A stretch of DNA of 64,000 nt from Harmonia axyridis (taxonomy: Eukaryota > Arthropoda > Insecta > Coleoptera > Coccinellidae): contig NC_059504.1 of assembly GCF_914767665.1 (NCBI RefSeq), forward strand, positions 35,495,720-35,559,719, read 5' to 3'. Of the stretch, positions 1 to 11,915 are shown piece after piece. The notes beneath the pieces were generated by a model, which made no database searches, was not told where the DNA came from, and saw nothing but the letters and a program-made list of their open reading frames with translations. The translations under genes were made by a program, and so were the position numbers. Positions within the stretch are counted from its first letter, which is position 1; each line of letters starts with the position of its first letter.

Positions 1-178
1 AGAATGTATAAATATGATGAAATATTGGGGTAAAAAGTATCCAGAAATTTGAATATTCTATTGATTTAGGTTAACATAATATAGTTGGACTTGAACTAAG
101 AATTAAATATAATGCGGTAAAATTTGGGGAGGCCCGGCCTCCTCTGCCTCCTCTGAGCGACCGCCACTGATTCTACAA

Positions 179-450
179 TATGGTACCTGATCGTATAAAG
201 GCTCTAAATGAAAAACGTTTCAGCACGGAGGTGAAGAGGGTGCTATTGAGGACGGCGATGTATGAGGTGACTGAACTTTTCGACTGTGATATTTTTGATG
301 TTTGATATTTCATGTTTGTACAAAAATATTGTTATTTGTGAAACTGTTAAACTGTCGTTTTTGACAATTTTGATATTATTGCTATTTCTCGACGTTTTCC
401 TGTATGTTTATACTGTGAAATAAATAAATATTATTATTATTATTATTATG
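179..450 (+). mobile_element. LINE 3' end with (ATT)n tail
   Basis: A short open frame from 181 (VPDRIKALNEKRF, then STEVKRVLLRTAMYEVTELF, ending DCDIFDV at about 305) resembles the C-terminus of a non-LTR retrotransposon ORF. An AT-rich 3'UTR and a tail of repeated ATT follow at 430-450. Such tails are typical LINE 3' ends. Upstream, 120-168 carries an outward CCGCCACTG terminus of another element. Confidence 0.45.
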
Positions 451-1617
451 GCATATTTATACCTATCACATCCTGAGTTACCGACTTGCCACCACTATAT
501 ACATATCAACAAAAAGTTCATTCCCTTTTCAAAAAATCAAACATAAGACGATCTACATCTGCAAATCAATCAGCTGTTCCAAATCTCCCCCATTATGATT
601 ATATCAACACTAAACGGACAAAGTGCATCACGAAAACAACTGTTATATCACTACTCCCTTTCTGACAGCTTGACGTCTCTTATGATCTACTCCTAGAGAT
701 TATATCTGAACTACCAACTTAGTTGTAATGAGATACCTCTTTATTTTGTCAACATCATTTGATTTATAGTCATGCACCAATAAAACTGACGGTATTATGT
801 AGGTATATTTTGGTCCATTGTTCACGACCTGAAAAATGACTAAGAGGCGATTCCAGATTGAAATAATGATAAATACACAATAGAAAAGTGTAACGTCCAA
901 TTTTTTTGTGAGTGTACCTACATCAGAGACTAAATCATTTTTCCGCGGTCGTTTCATGAAAAAGGAAGTTATCGAAACTCATTTTTCGAGATTTATGCTT
1001 CAGTTTTTTTAAAAAATCAAATTATTTTGAAAAACTACTATTTTATTAGGATTTTCTTTCATTTCAAAGATAGCAATTTAGGGGTTTTCATTCATCATAT
1101 AATGAAACCCCTACTATATAATAATCTTTTTTTGGACATTTATAACCTAAAAAAAACTGAATTTTCAAGGTAAAATATTTTTTTAGATTCATACAAGAAC
1201 CAAACAATTTTTATTTAGCACTAGGTGTAAAAATATGAGAATTATTCAGGTAATATTCAGAGGAAAGATGAATTACGTTTTCTAGAACCCAATTATTCGA
1301 ACATCATACAATATCTCCTATACCTATACAATAGATTGAATACTACTTATCTATGATATCGATTTCAAAGTTCAAAGTTCAAAACTCCTGTAGTACAATG
1401 ACAATAAATTGCAATAAAAAACAAGTTTTTCCAACCAAATCATTTAAGTTTTCTTATTTACATGAACGTAGAAAAATGACACTTTTTGATAAATTTCCAT
1501 ATGATACATTTCTTGAATTTGTATCTTGCATATACCTAGTTCATAAAACATATTTTTTTGAGTTATTTATGTTCTGAAATGAGTATAATCATATAAAATT
1601 GCAGACGTACGAATATA
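451..1617. other. AT-rich, no recognised feature
   Basis: Only short chance open frames were seen. There is no splice-linked coding sequence, RNA gene or clear transposon end. Confidence 0.4.
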
Positions 1618-1990
1618 CCGGGTTATTTTTTCATGTTGAATCAGTTCAAAATCAGTCAGAAAAATTTTAAGGAAAAATGTTTAGAATAAAAGGTTTTGAG
1701 AGGGAAGTCCACATAATTACCTCTTGAGGGGGTACGGGAATCAACTCTGAAGTTTCAAATGGGAATTCCTGTTTTATATTTCAAAAAAATATACGGCCAA
1801 TAATACAAAGATTTTTTACGAACAATTTTTCAGGAATCGTCACAAATGGTTCTGTAATCGAGTTTTAATTTAAGGTCTCAACCACCTCAATGAATCTGTT
1901 CCATTAATCATTCACATGAAATTTAGTCGTGAAATTTCCACGATGTTTTTTCGAGATTTTTGACTGATTCAACTAAAAAAAATCACCCGG
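1618..1990. mobile_element. MITE with ~38-bp terminal inverted repeats
   Basis: The left end CCGGGTTATTTTTTCATGTT with GAATCAGT mirrors the right end ACTGATTCAAC...ATCACCCGG. Both ends are flanked by TATA, so a TA target duplication is likely (Tc1/mariner-type). The interior has no transposase. Confidence 0.65.
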
Positions 1991-3616
1991 TATACCTATA
2001 GGTAATAAAAGATGACGTCCATCAATGCTTTTCACAAATTTGTATGTATCCAATTTCACCCGTTCAGGAAGGATAATAATCATTTCAAATGATAGATGAA
2101 CCGAAGAATCTCAACTTACTCATCAATTAGTTGTGAACACAGAATTGACCATCCAGATTCAAACTACGAGCTTGTAGGAATGCCGTACTAGCACTTGGCA
2201 ACAGCTATTTCAAGACCAAGAAAAAACATGAACTGCATTTAATTGATAGAAATAATTGAACGATCATATCAAAAACTACTCAATCTCTAGCCACAACCAA
2301 ATACGGAATCTCGTTATAATAATTAAACCTCAAAATAAAACAACAAACCAAAGCCACGCCTGTTGCTGGTATAGTTATCATGAAATCTATCGTATTAATT
2401 ATATCGGTCTATTTGCGAGTATATCATAATATTTGGAAATAAGAATGGATGGAGTATCTAGTTTTCAATTATTTCTAATTGTTGCACAAAATCATTTATT
2501 TCCAACATTTTCCTTTCTTTGCTTTAAAGCCCAACTAGGATTATTGAGGCCAAATTAATTGTATTCTGATATGACTAATAAATATCCTATAATGGAATTA
2601 GGTTCAACATCAAAGCAAATTCTCTTATTTGGATTCATTCTGTGATGTGCATCAGGTAATAATATTTGTTGCCTTAGTGATATACAGTGAAATATCATTG
2701 CCACTACTCAACTTTAGAAAACATTCCGAAAAAAGTGTGCTATTTTAAATTTTAAATGATTGTGTATAATATATCCCACATAAACATACATTTAACTCGG
2801 ATAAAAAATTGGACCTCAATGTAATGTAGGTATTTTTTAGTTCTTTTACTCTTTTTTTTATTGCCTACGCTAGTTTTTTAATAGGATTTTTTTGAAGCAG
2901 TTCAACGTTATAATAAATTGATAACGACGTCATGAAAAATTTTCAATAATTTTCAAAATTTATTTGTTGCATATCAATTTTCAAATTGATTTTGTATATA
3001 TACTGTTTAAGATTTGAAATTCATGTTCTTTAAAGCTGAGTAGGCAAAAAATTATTCAACTGCACACAAAATTTCTAGTCAGATGGATCTGTTGTCACTG
3101 AAGTATAATGTTTCTCTCCGATAATTTGCTCAAATTTTCTATGATTCTCACGCTATCAACACAAAATTTTGGACTAAGCTTGTGTTTATCATTCTATATA
3201 CAAAACACGCAAAACCTCAACTCGATCGGATCTATTGTATCAGAAATGGGTAGGTAGTTATTGACCCAGTGACGAGTTTTTAGAATGAGCCTTCTGTACA
3301 AGTATTAGGTATACATTTTTTTCTCTAATTCACTCATTTTTTATAGAAATTGATGGAATATATCCATAAATATCGTAAAGTAATTTCTGCATTGAACAGT
3401 TTTCTGTATCACAAATTTGACGATAATAGATGAATCCGTGATAGAAGAGTTTGGAGTACCAGCATATTCCTAATAATGAAATTTAACCATGAAATCTGTG
3501 TGAAATTGACATATTCTCTATAAGTCTATAAGATGTGGCAGAATGAAAGGTTTTGCCACAGAATTGAAGAAGAAATAACTATTTAAATACTGTTTTTGAA
3601 AATACTGTGTTTGGAA
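1991..3616. other. AT-rich, no recognised feature
   Basis: No coding signal, RNA gene or complete element was recognised. Confidence 0.4.
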
Positions 3617-4297
3617 CACTGGGGTACCCAGACATAAGCCTTAGGAGAGGGGTGGTAGTAAAAAGTGATAAACGAAAAAAAATTGATTATTCTTTTCCAA
3701 TGCCCTTTGAATTTACAAACACTTCTTGAGATTAATTTTCACCTGTTGAAGTGTTAGCTATTGTATTCAAATGCCAGCATTAATTTTCCTCCTTTTGAAG
3801 AAGTTTTCCAAAAAAGTTTGCTTACTCATAAATAGATTTTTATTAGTTTTGAGATCATGCAACACACATTAAAAGTTGAACATTGTTTATAATAGAGAAT
3901 ATAATAGAAAAAATTCCACCTCAAACTAATCAACATAATCTACTTAACCTACTGTACTGATCTATATTTGTGATTGAAAATGCTGTAAGTAATGGAATCC
4001 AAAATTCCGATGAAGAGAATCTTTGCGAAAGGTATAATTTCATATAATATGATATCATTTATTTACTTTAGGGCCCTAAAGAATTGGACAAAATGCTATC
4101 AGGTGTGCCGCTGAATCAATTCGAGTAGTTCGAAGCTTTTAATTCAAGTCTCATTAATTTCTACGCGATTGTTTATTATCAATTTGGCATTTATATAGCC
4201 CGTTTGTAAATAATGATTTTGCTGACGACTTTTGGATCAGATGCCCTTGATATATCAAGTTATAACCAGTGAATTCGTGGATTCAATTTTTGCAGGA
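3617..4297 (-). mobile_element. hAT-family fragment, reversed
   Basis: Starts with the outward terminus CACTGGGGTACCCAGACATA shared with the elements at 51734 and 54112. It continues through reverse-complement homology to both (GATCATGCAACACACATTAA near 3855, and the cacctcaaactaatcaacat block near 3920). The far terminus is missing, so the copy is truncated. Confidence 0.6.
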
Positions 4298-4373
4298 TTG
4301 AATTATTGACGGCATTTGAACACTAATTGCTAAAAATCGTCCAAAGGGTCCAATAGAAAATGTTCTACGTAAC

Positions 4374-5298
4374 GGGTGTTTTTTTTGAGGTATATAACTT
4401 TAAGTTGGCATTACTGTTCAAGATGGAGAACGATTTAACAGCTGTCAAGTGATTTATTCTCAGTTTAGTTTGGCAATTCATCATGAATAGACTCACGCTT
4501 GAACAACGCTTGCAAATAGTGCAAATTTATTTCGAAAATAATGGTTCTGTGCGGAATACGTATCGCGCACTAGGTCCATTTTATTATGAAGCGCACTTCT
4601 GGTTGAATGGCTACATCAACAAACAGAACTGCCGCATTTGGAGTGAAGCTAACCCTCAAGTGTATGTCGAAACACCGTTACATCCAGAAAAACTGACTGT
4701 TTGGTGCGCTTTATGGGCTGGTGGAATCATTGGTCCGTACTTCTTCAAAAACGATGATGGCCAGAACGTTACAGTCAATGGTGATCGGTATAGAGCCATG
4801 ATTAGTAACTTTATCATTCCTGAATTAAACAACTATGATGTCCAGGAGCTGTGGTTCCAACAAGACGGCGCAACATGTCACACAGCTCGTGCCACAATCG
4901 ATTTATTGAAAGATACATTTGGTGACCGCCTAATTTCACGTTTTGGACCTGTGAATTGGCATCCAAGATCTTGTGATTTAACACCGCTAGACTACTTTCT
5001 GTGGGGCTATGTAAAGTCATTGGTCTATGCGGATAAGCCACAAACCCTTGACCATTTGGAAGACAAAATTCGCCGTGTTTTTGCCGATATACGGCCACAA
5101 ATGTTGTAAAAAGTCATCGAAAATTGGACGTCCAGATTGGACTACATCCGAGCCAGCCGTGGCGGTCATATGCCAGAAATCATATTTAAAATGTAATGCC
5201 ACAAAATTATCTTGCGGATAAATAAAATTCATGTCAATCGAATAATCCATAGTTGTTTTATTGCAATTTAAAGTTCTATAGCTCTAAAAAAAACACCC
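4374..5298 (+). mobile_element. Tc1/mariner-superfamily element, family A, copy 1 (internally deleted)
   Basis: Terminal inverted repeats GGGTGTTTTTTTTGAG...ACTTTAAGTTG and CAATTTAAAGT...CTCTAAAAAAAACACCC bound a 925-bp copy. The transposase frame 4483-5109 joins the N-terminal HTH (MNRLTLEQRLQIVQIYFENN GSVRNTYRAL) directly to EAHFWLNGY, so the middle and the first catalytic Asp region are missing. The rest (QQDGATCHT ... CDLTPLDYFLWG) keeps the second and third Asp, 36 residues apart. A stop after IRPQML interrupts the C-terminal tail, which continues VIENWTSRLDYIRASRGGH. Inactive. Confidence 0.85.
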
Positions 5299-5449
5299 TT
5301 CACTTCATTGAGATTTTGTTCGTTTCCCTAATTTTGCCGGCATAGGTACAAATATATGCGATCAATGTTTATGTTTTTTTCTATTTTTATTATATTCATA
5401 TTTTCCTTTTGTCATATGAGAATTTTTATATATCCATTACCCCGCTATG

Positions 5450-6060
5450 GATCCGGCACTGATTATATCCTTTCCATAATAACGAATGCTACCAGTTTAT
5501 ATCGCATTGAAGTGGTCTAGGTCGAGTCCGAGGCGACAAAAACTCCACCTTTCTCAAAACCTCGATTCACGTAATGTCATAGATAAGAATGCGGCAACAC
5601 TTTAAGTCTCCGCATGGGAAGGTTTCGTCTCTTCCACCTCGGTAGGAGGTCTAGTCTCCCCCTTAAGCGCCGCGAGCCGTCGGCCATATTGGACGCCGCG
5701 ACGCCCTGGCGTACGGAGTTTCCGTTCGAGTCGTTTCCTTCCAATGGTATAGGTGGAAGTTTCCACAGGTCCCGCCCCTTTTGACATCGTCGAGTCGGGG
5801 CAATAACTAGATCAAAGGCGTATCGAGCTCAAACGTCAAATCAACGTTATCATAACTGTAAAACAAGGAATAATTACCGGATACGTTATTTATGCGATAA
5901 CGCTTGTCAAATGCGCAAGGTTGAACGCAGGAAAAAGTTGGTATGGAGTAATGTGAATTGTGCTGGGTTGTGACAATGCCAGAGTTATCGGCTGCTAATG
6001 CGTTTTCTTCGAGATGCGGAAACTTTTCTTTGGTTACGTTGTGACGTCGGAGGTTTAGCG
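5450..6060 (+). promoter_or_regulatory. CpG-rich island, candidate Hr38 promoter or 5' exon
   Basis: This stretch is far richer in G+C and CpG than the surrounding AT-rich DNA, for example gccgcgagccgtcggcc, gacgccgcgacgccctgg and cgtcgagtcggggc. It has no transposon termini and no convincing coding frame; a 61-codon minus frame looks accidental. A TGACGTC half-CRE is at about 6042. In insect genomes such islands often mark promoters of regulatory genes, and it lies upstream of the Hr38 exons on the same strand. The link to Hr38 is inference. Confidence 0.4.
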
Positions 6061-6155
6061 GATGTTTGGTTTGTATAAAATTTGAAAGTTTCTATATATG
6101 ATGTTTCATAATATATGCACAGGATGTGATTCCACGTCCAAAAATATGCAAAATA

Positions 6156-6690
6156 GCAGAATGGGCTCCTATTCCAACACGAATTCGAAATTCGAAACCG
6201 AGCGACGAAATAGCGAGTGTTGGAATTGCATTCTGCAACGAGTACCTATTAGACGATATTTTCTCTATTTCAGTCAAGCTCTGTAAAATATTGTTGAAAT
6301 TCAATGAAAAATTCAGATTATATATCCTATTGACTTTTGTATTGCATCTTGGCAGTTGGTGTCACAGATTATGGAATTTGAACCTATGTGTCGAATTTTT
6401 AAATAATTCATAATTACGCATCAAAATCGTGCATTATGTCTGACGAAATCGGTTTAGCACCACCAGAATTAAGAGAAATTGCGAATAATGTTTCTAATCA
6501 TTTCACTATATCCAAATTATATTATATTCACAATTGACATGTGTTCAAATTTGATAGGATCGGAAGTCAGTGTAGATAATCACAAAATCGAAAAATTTAA
6601 TTGAAAACAATGCTGTAATGAGTTCATTACAGCACTGTTTTGAGTACTGTAATGAACTCATCACGTTACAAAGATAGAGAATAGTGAGTT
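6156..6690 (+). repeat. Repeat family B, copy 1
   Basis: Starts GCAGAATGGGCTC and contains TATTAGACGATATTTTCTCT, CTTGGCAGTTGGTGT and a GTAATGAGTTCATTAC palindrome near its end. It is followed head to tail by copy 2. No protein is evident. Confidence 0.75.
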
Positions 6691-7210
6691 GCAGAATGGG
6701 CTCATATTCCAACACGAATGCGAACGCAAGAGTGTTGGAGTTGCCTTCTGCAACGAGTATTAGACGATATTTTCTCTATTTCAGCCAAGTTTTGTGAAAT
6801 ATTGTTGAAATTCAATGAAAAATTCATATTATATATCCTAGTGACTTTTGTATTATATCTTGGCAGTTGGTGTGACTGTTACGAAAATTGACAGATTACG
6901 GAATTTGAATATGAATCGTAAATTTCGAATTTTGAAATAATTTACAATTACGCATTAAATTCGTGAATTATGTCTGAAAAAAAATCGATTCAACACCACC
7001 AGAATTAATAGAGATTGCGAATAATGTTGCAAATCATTTCACTGTATCCAAATTATATTATATTGACAATTATTGACATTTGTTGAAATTTGATAGGATT
7101 GGAAGTCAGAAGAGACAACCACAAAACGCAAAATATAACTGAAAACGATGCTGTAATGAGTTCATTACAGTACTGTAATGAACTCGTTACGTTACAAAAA
7201 TAGAGAAAAG
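6691..7210 (+). repeat. Repeat family B, copy 2 (direct tandem)
   Basis: Same order of blocks as copy 1 in the same orientation, ending GTTACAAAAATAGAGAAAAG. A 340-bp unique spacer separates it from the inverted copy 3. Confidence 0.75.
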
Positions 7211-7550
7211 TTTTTATTAACTTAACCTCTAAAATGCACCATTTTCGAGATACAGGGTGTTGAAGTTGAAAAAAAAACGATTTTTTTTTTGTTGTATAGA
7301 AAACAACTCTCGTTAGCATTTTCCAATGATAATAAGCTATGTTTTGTGCGGATTGGTCTTAATTGGTGAAGGTTTTGAAGGGATAGTGTGTGTTTTTCTC
7401 CCCAACTTCTACGTTAATGGAAAAAGTACGGTTTTTGAAACTCAATGTTTTCTACACAGAAAAAATACTCTTGGTCTATCGCTCTAAAGTCTTTGTTGTT
7501 AATCTTTGTTTCAAAAGGTCAAAAACTACATATTAACAATTTGACTTTAT

Positions 7551-8052
7551 TTTCCCTATTTTAGTGTCGTAATGAGTTAATTATATACTAAAAACAGTGC
7601 TGTAATGAACTCATTACAGCATTGTTTTCAAATACATTTTTCGTTTTGTGGTTGTCTACTCTGAATTATGATCCTATCAAATTTCAAAGCACTTCAATTA
7701 TCAATGTAAGATAATTTGGAAATAATTTGCAACTTTATTCGCATATTTCTCTTGATTCTTCTTCTTCTTCGTACGTTAGGACTGTGTTCATCTCTCTTGA
7801 TTCTGGTGGTGTTAAATCGATTTCGTCAGACATAATTCACGAATTTAATGCGTAATTATAAATTATTTCAAAATTCGAAACCTAGGATTCAAATTCAAAT
7901 TCCGTAATCTGTCAATTTTAACAACAGTTACACCAACTGCCAAGATACACAATATAAAAGTCACAAGGAAGTAAAATCTGAATTCATTATCAAATTTCGA
8001 TAATATTTCACAAAACTTGACAGAAATTGTGAAAATATCGTCTAATACTCGT
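7551..8052 (-). repeat. Repeat family B, copy 3 (inverted)
   Basis: Reverse complement of copy 2, so copies 2 and 3 form a fold-back of about 500-bp arms around 7211-7550. A short hairpin follows at 8048-8101 (GTCATGAGATAACTT and its complement). Confidence 0.75.
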
Positions 8053-8160
8053 CATGAGATAACTTCGGCATGCTGTTACCAAAGTTATCTCATTCATGAC
8101 GTTAATTTGGCGTTCGGTGCATAGAGATATTGAATTTAATTTATTCTTTCATACTTGCAT

Positions 8161-8210
8161 GCGGGAAAATCCCCTCTATTATTATTATTAGTAGTAGGGA
8201 TTTTTCCCGC
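8161..8210. repeat. Hairpin around an (ATT) run
   Basis: GCGGGAAAATCCCC and GGGATTTTTCCCGC form a perfect-ended stem around a run of ATT/AGT triplets. Confidence 0.5.
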
Positions 8211-8344
8211 ACTATGTGGGATAGTGATACTTTGGGACTTAAAATGTGTGTGGTTGAAAGCGCAGGGTTGTAGAAAAATAAATATTTTGAGTCAAATTCG
8301 CCGCCTTCTAATATCTGACGCCCTATATGCTCCAGACTTCTAAG

Positions 8345-9212
8345 CCGCCACTGCCTTAAACGGTGGTACCACCTTGAGATTAACACTCTATATTGTGTAG
8401 TGTAATCTACAGTATGTGGATAAATTAAGGAACAAAATTCATAACTGAGCTATCGAATGTTTTTCCACGTTATGATAGGGCTAGCTTTCTTGTAGAAAGG
8501 TGAGGATTTTCTCAATTCAACCAACACGTATGAGCTTATTGCTTCGTTTGGCCAAGGTCGATCTTGCTGAGGCAAATCATGAACGGATCCCGTTTCAGTA
8601 AATTTAGCTACTAATTGACTTACTGTGGATCTTGCAGTAGGCCGTCTGTCAGGATGTTGGTTGAATTATTCACATGATTCCTCATGTGTTCTTAGCTGAA
8701 CACAATATCAAATCAATATTAAAATATCTATTCGTTCAAAAAAGATTTTCTTTCATGAAATTTCCATTTCATTTCTTACAGTAAATGGGTTATTTTCTGC
8801 AAAAAAAAATTGTTATTTATGATACCGAATTTCCAATTTCATTCATATAAGTTTACGACGTCGACGTCAGAAAAAATTATTACTTCACCCTGTAAAAATG
8901 AATGATGTCATAAGTATAATTTTCATGTCATATAAGGTTACTTCTAACAGATAGTTAATGACGTTAATATGACATCACTCTGTAAAAATGAATGACGTAA
9001 AATTTGTATGCCTTAAGGTGATAAATGGTAAATTAAAAACTAAAACCTGTCCGAGCGTTTTGTTTGAGAATATTAGATAGTGGATTAAATTAAATTACTT
9101 ATCCACACACTAGATCATACATTATTATTAGTGTTAACCTCAATGTCGTACTATAGTATAAGGAATTCTTTATACATACTATGCTCGTACCACCGGTTAA
9201 AGCAGTGGCGGA
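8345..9212. repeat. Region bounded by ~110-bp inverted repeats
   Basis: CCGCCACTGCCTTAAACGGT at 8345 is mirrored by ACCGGTTAAAGCAGTGGCGG at 9193-9212, and similarity continues inward for about 100 bp (GATTAACACT, GTGTGGATAA). It may be a fold-back element, or two hAT-like ends facing away from a central element. Confidence 0.45.
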
Positions 9213-10013
9213 TTCAACAACAGGCTGAGAAGTCTGTAGATAGGTCAGTAGGTTCAGTAATATTCTGTTCATTAGTTTGAGGTGGATGAAGTGAAAATTT
9301 TCGTAAGTAATTGCACAAGTGCATCAAAATTACTGATAATTTTGCATGACAGCGTGTTGTCATAAAGACTGCATGAGTTCATTTTCATTTTTGGAGAAAG
9401 AGCCCTCCACCTTCGGTGTCGGGCTCTTTCTCCAAAAATGAAAATGACCGAATGCAGTTTTTCAAGGAAAACACGCTGGAATGCGAAATTATCCGGTCAT
9501 TTTGATGCACGAGTGCAATTCGGGGGAATATTTCCCGAATAAACTGTTACATCACTTGTCAAACTGATGTAGAATGGAATTGCCATAGATTCGAACTGTG
9601 TAAGATGCATAGAAACTATGCATCTATGAACAGAACAATTATCGCAGTGCAGTTTCGCTTCCTACAATGCAATTATCGCTGTAATTTTCGATAATTGTTC
9701 TCCAGATACATAGAATTTTTGACAGGAGGGAAATATTCTATTATATTCCGTGTTTAACTCTTAATGTGTGTTGCATGATCTCGAAACTAATCAAAATTAT
9801 GGGTAAGCAATGTTCTTTGGAAAACTTCTTCAAGAGAAAGAAAATTTATTCAGGCGAATCGTCAAGTTTTATGCTTTTTAATACAACTGTTGGCACTTCG
9901 ACGGGTGAAAATCAATCTCAAGAAGTGTCTGTGAATCCGAAGGAAACGAATAACCATTTTTTTTCGTTTCTGAGTCTTTATCCCCCCAAGGATTATGTCT
10001 GGGTACGCCACAG
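9203..10013 (+). mobile_element. hAT-family element with transposase N-terminal remnant and nested repeat
   Basis: Left terminus is CAGTGGCGGATTC and the right end is GGTTATGTC-type CTGGGTACGCCACAG. The frame 9766-10056 begins MCCMISKLIKIMGKQCSLEN FFKRKKIYSGESSSF, the form of a hAT/zinc-finger transposase N-terminus; the rest of the transposase is deleted. It matches 55690-55884. A dispersed repeat (9307-9738) sits inside. Confidence 0.55.
9307..9738 (+). repeat. Dispersed palindromic repeat R9, copy 1
   Basis: Nearly identical to 37399-37830. The first 215 bp form one long stem (AATTGCACAAGTGCATCAAA against its complement near 9505) with a GGAGAAAGAGCCC hairpin at its tip. The second part has another stem, GAACAATTATCG against CGATAATTGTTC. 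Confidence 0.75.
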
Positions 10014-10754
10014 AAGATATACATATTTCAATTTTATCAACTTCAATCAAGATTAACTAATTGATATCGTAAAAAAAATAAATGAATATTCTGAAAATAA
10101 AATTTGTATTATCTCTGTGAAAAAATAATCTTTGGTACTGAAATCAGACAGGTTCATTACTTCTTTGCATTCGTCCATATCTTTCTCAACTTTCAAACAT
10201 TTCAAATCTACTCTTCAATATCCTGGCAACATTCCACATGTTCATATGTACTTGTATCAGAAGAATGTGACTCATCCAAAAGAGTTTCATCTGCCTTAGG
10301 GTTTAGGTATTGATAATTTCTTTTAGTCACTATTTCTCAACTCTCTGCTCTTGAATCTTTTTCATGACAACAAGGTATTTTTACACTGAAGGATCATCAA
10401 AAGCACAAGTCAAATTTCCGTTTGCCAATTTTCTGGTTTTTTGACTATTTTGGCTTGGTAAGTTAGAAGATAATCAAAGCCTTCCATACTTAAAACTCAC
10501 TCTGTATACTGAGGAGACATTCAAAAATATTTGCTCTCACTTTATGATATAAAAAGTATTGGACAAAAATCAGTCTTACTCAATCCATTTCAGAATTTTG
10601 GCGTTGAGGTTAATAGTTTTAAAATGGTTGGATAGTTGAAGGAAAAAGGTCTTATTATAGTCGACAACACACTGCAGGTATCGAATTCGTCCCTTCTTTT
10701 CTAATGAAGCATTTATCGCCCACAACACATAAGAAAGGGTTTTCGAATAAGAGG
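10014..10754. other. AT-rich, no recognised feature
   Basis: No gene or transposon structure was recognised. Confidence 0.35.
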
Positions 10755-11915
10755 TTTCATTTTTATATTAACAAAAAACGGGTATATTTCAAGAGAAATC
10801 AATGGATTATTTCATTGTGAAGATGGAAAATGAGCCAAATGGTCTCCTCCGCTACGTTTGCAGTACCATATCATTTTCATGAAATTTTCCATTAAAAATT
10901 CGAACATTTGTGGCTGTACGTCCTCGAAAACTTATCTACTACAAATTTCATCTTTAAGGTCGTGAATCGATTGTGGAGCATTGGCATATACTTATCTTCC
11001 ACGTGACCCCAAAGAAAAAAGTCTAAAGGTGTTAAATCACAATATCTCGGTGATCTTCGAAAAATAACACGGCCAGTAAATTTTTGCAAAATAACAATTA
11101 TTTCATTGCTTGTATGGAACGTAGCTCCGTCTTGTTGGCAATAATTATCAATATATTTCATTTCCCGGCATAAAATCATTAATCATAGCTCGATAGCCCA
11201 ATCTATTCACCGTAACAGTTGGACCAGCCTCATTTTCGAAAAACTAAGGTTCAATCACACCATCAGCCTCAAAATCGCATCAAACAGTGACTCGTTTAGG
11301 ATGCAGAGGCCTTTCAACAATCATTCTTGGCTTTTCCGACCACCAAATGCGAAAATTCTGCTTGTTACCGTAGACGTAGCCTTCGTGGTGAAAATGGGCC
11401 TCATCACTAAAAATTTTTCGATGAAAATCCGGATAATTTCGATGCATTTCGAGAACTCTATCAGCGAAGATACGACGTTGCTGGTGATCAACCGGCTTGA
11501 GATCTTGTGTAAACTGAACTTCTTTAGAGGTAAGTTTTCATGCTAAATACAGTGGGTCGTGATTTGTAAAATGCCTAAGATCGACAACTCTACAAGCTAC
11601 AGCAGCAATATTCTCAGTTGTTCTCGAGCGACGCATATGATTTCGATTTTTCACATCACTAACTTGCTCCAACAACTCAAATTTTTTCACCAGTTTCACT
11701 ATCGCTGGCTGAGAAAGAGTTTCACGACGACCCAAAAGTGCTTCAGTTTTGCGAACTGTTACTGCCAAATTTTCACAATTTTTATAGTAAATTTTAATAA
11801 TTGCGTGTATAGTTCCATTTTTAGTAGTGGCGTAGTTTTTACTTGTCAAATTTCAATAGATGACACTTTAAAAGTGGCAGCTGCCCAGATATCGGGATAC
11901 TCAAATCAGTATTCT
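10755..11915 (-). mobile_element. Tc1/mariner-superfamily element, family B, copy 1 (degraded)
   Basis: Read on the minus strand, 11849-11538 gives an N-terminal HTH part (ATTKNGTIHAIIKIYYKNCE, then ALLGRRETLSQPAIVKLVKK). The 11500-11200 region gives the middle in broken frames (FSDEAHFHHEGYV, NKQNFRIWWSEKPRM). Then 11179-10892 gives QQDGATFHT ... YCDLTPLDFFLWGHVED with two catalytic Asp, 30 residues apart, six fewer than in family A, implying a small deletion. Frameshifts show it is inactive. Confidence 0.8.

Noticed and set aside
1353..1577. 74-codon plus-strand frame
   Set aside because: AT-rich chance frame rich in Phe, Lys and Ser, with no homology, splice context or promoter.
5690..5700. 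CArG box (SRF site) in the CpG island
   Set aside because: CCATATTGG has five A/T bases rather than six between CC and GG, so it is not a canonical site.
5602..5787. 61-codon minus-strand frame in the CpG-rich island
   Set aside because: Low-complexity Arg/Gly/Thr sequence typical of chance frames in GC-rich DNA; no homology recognised.
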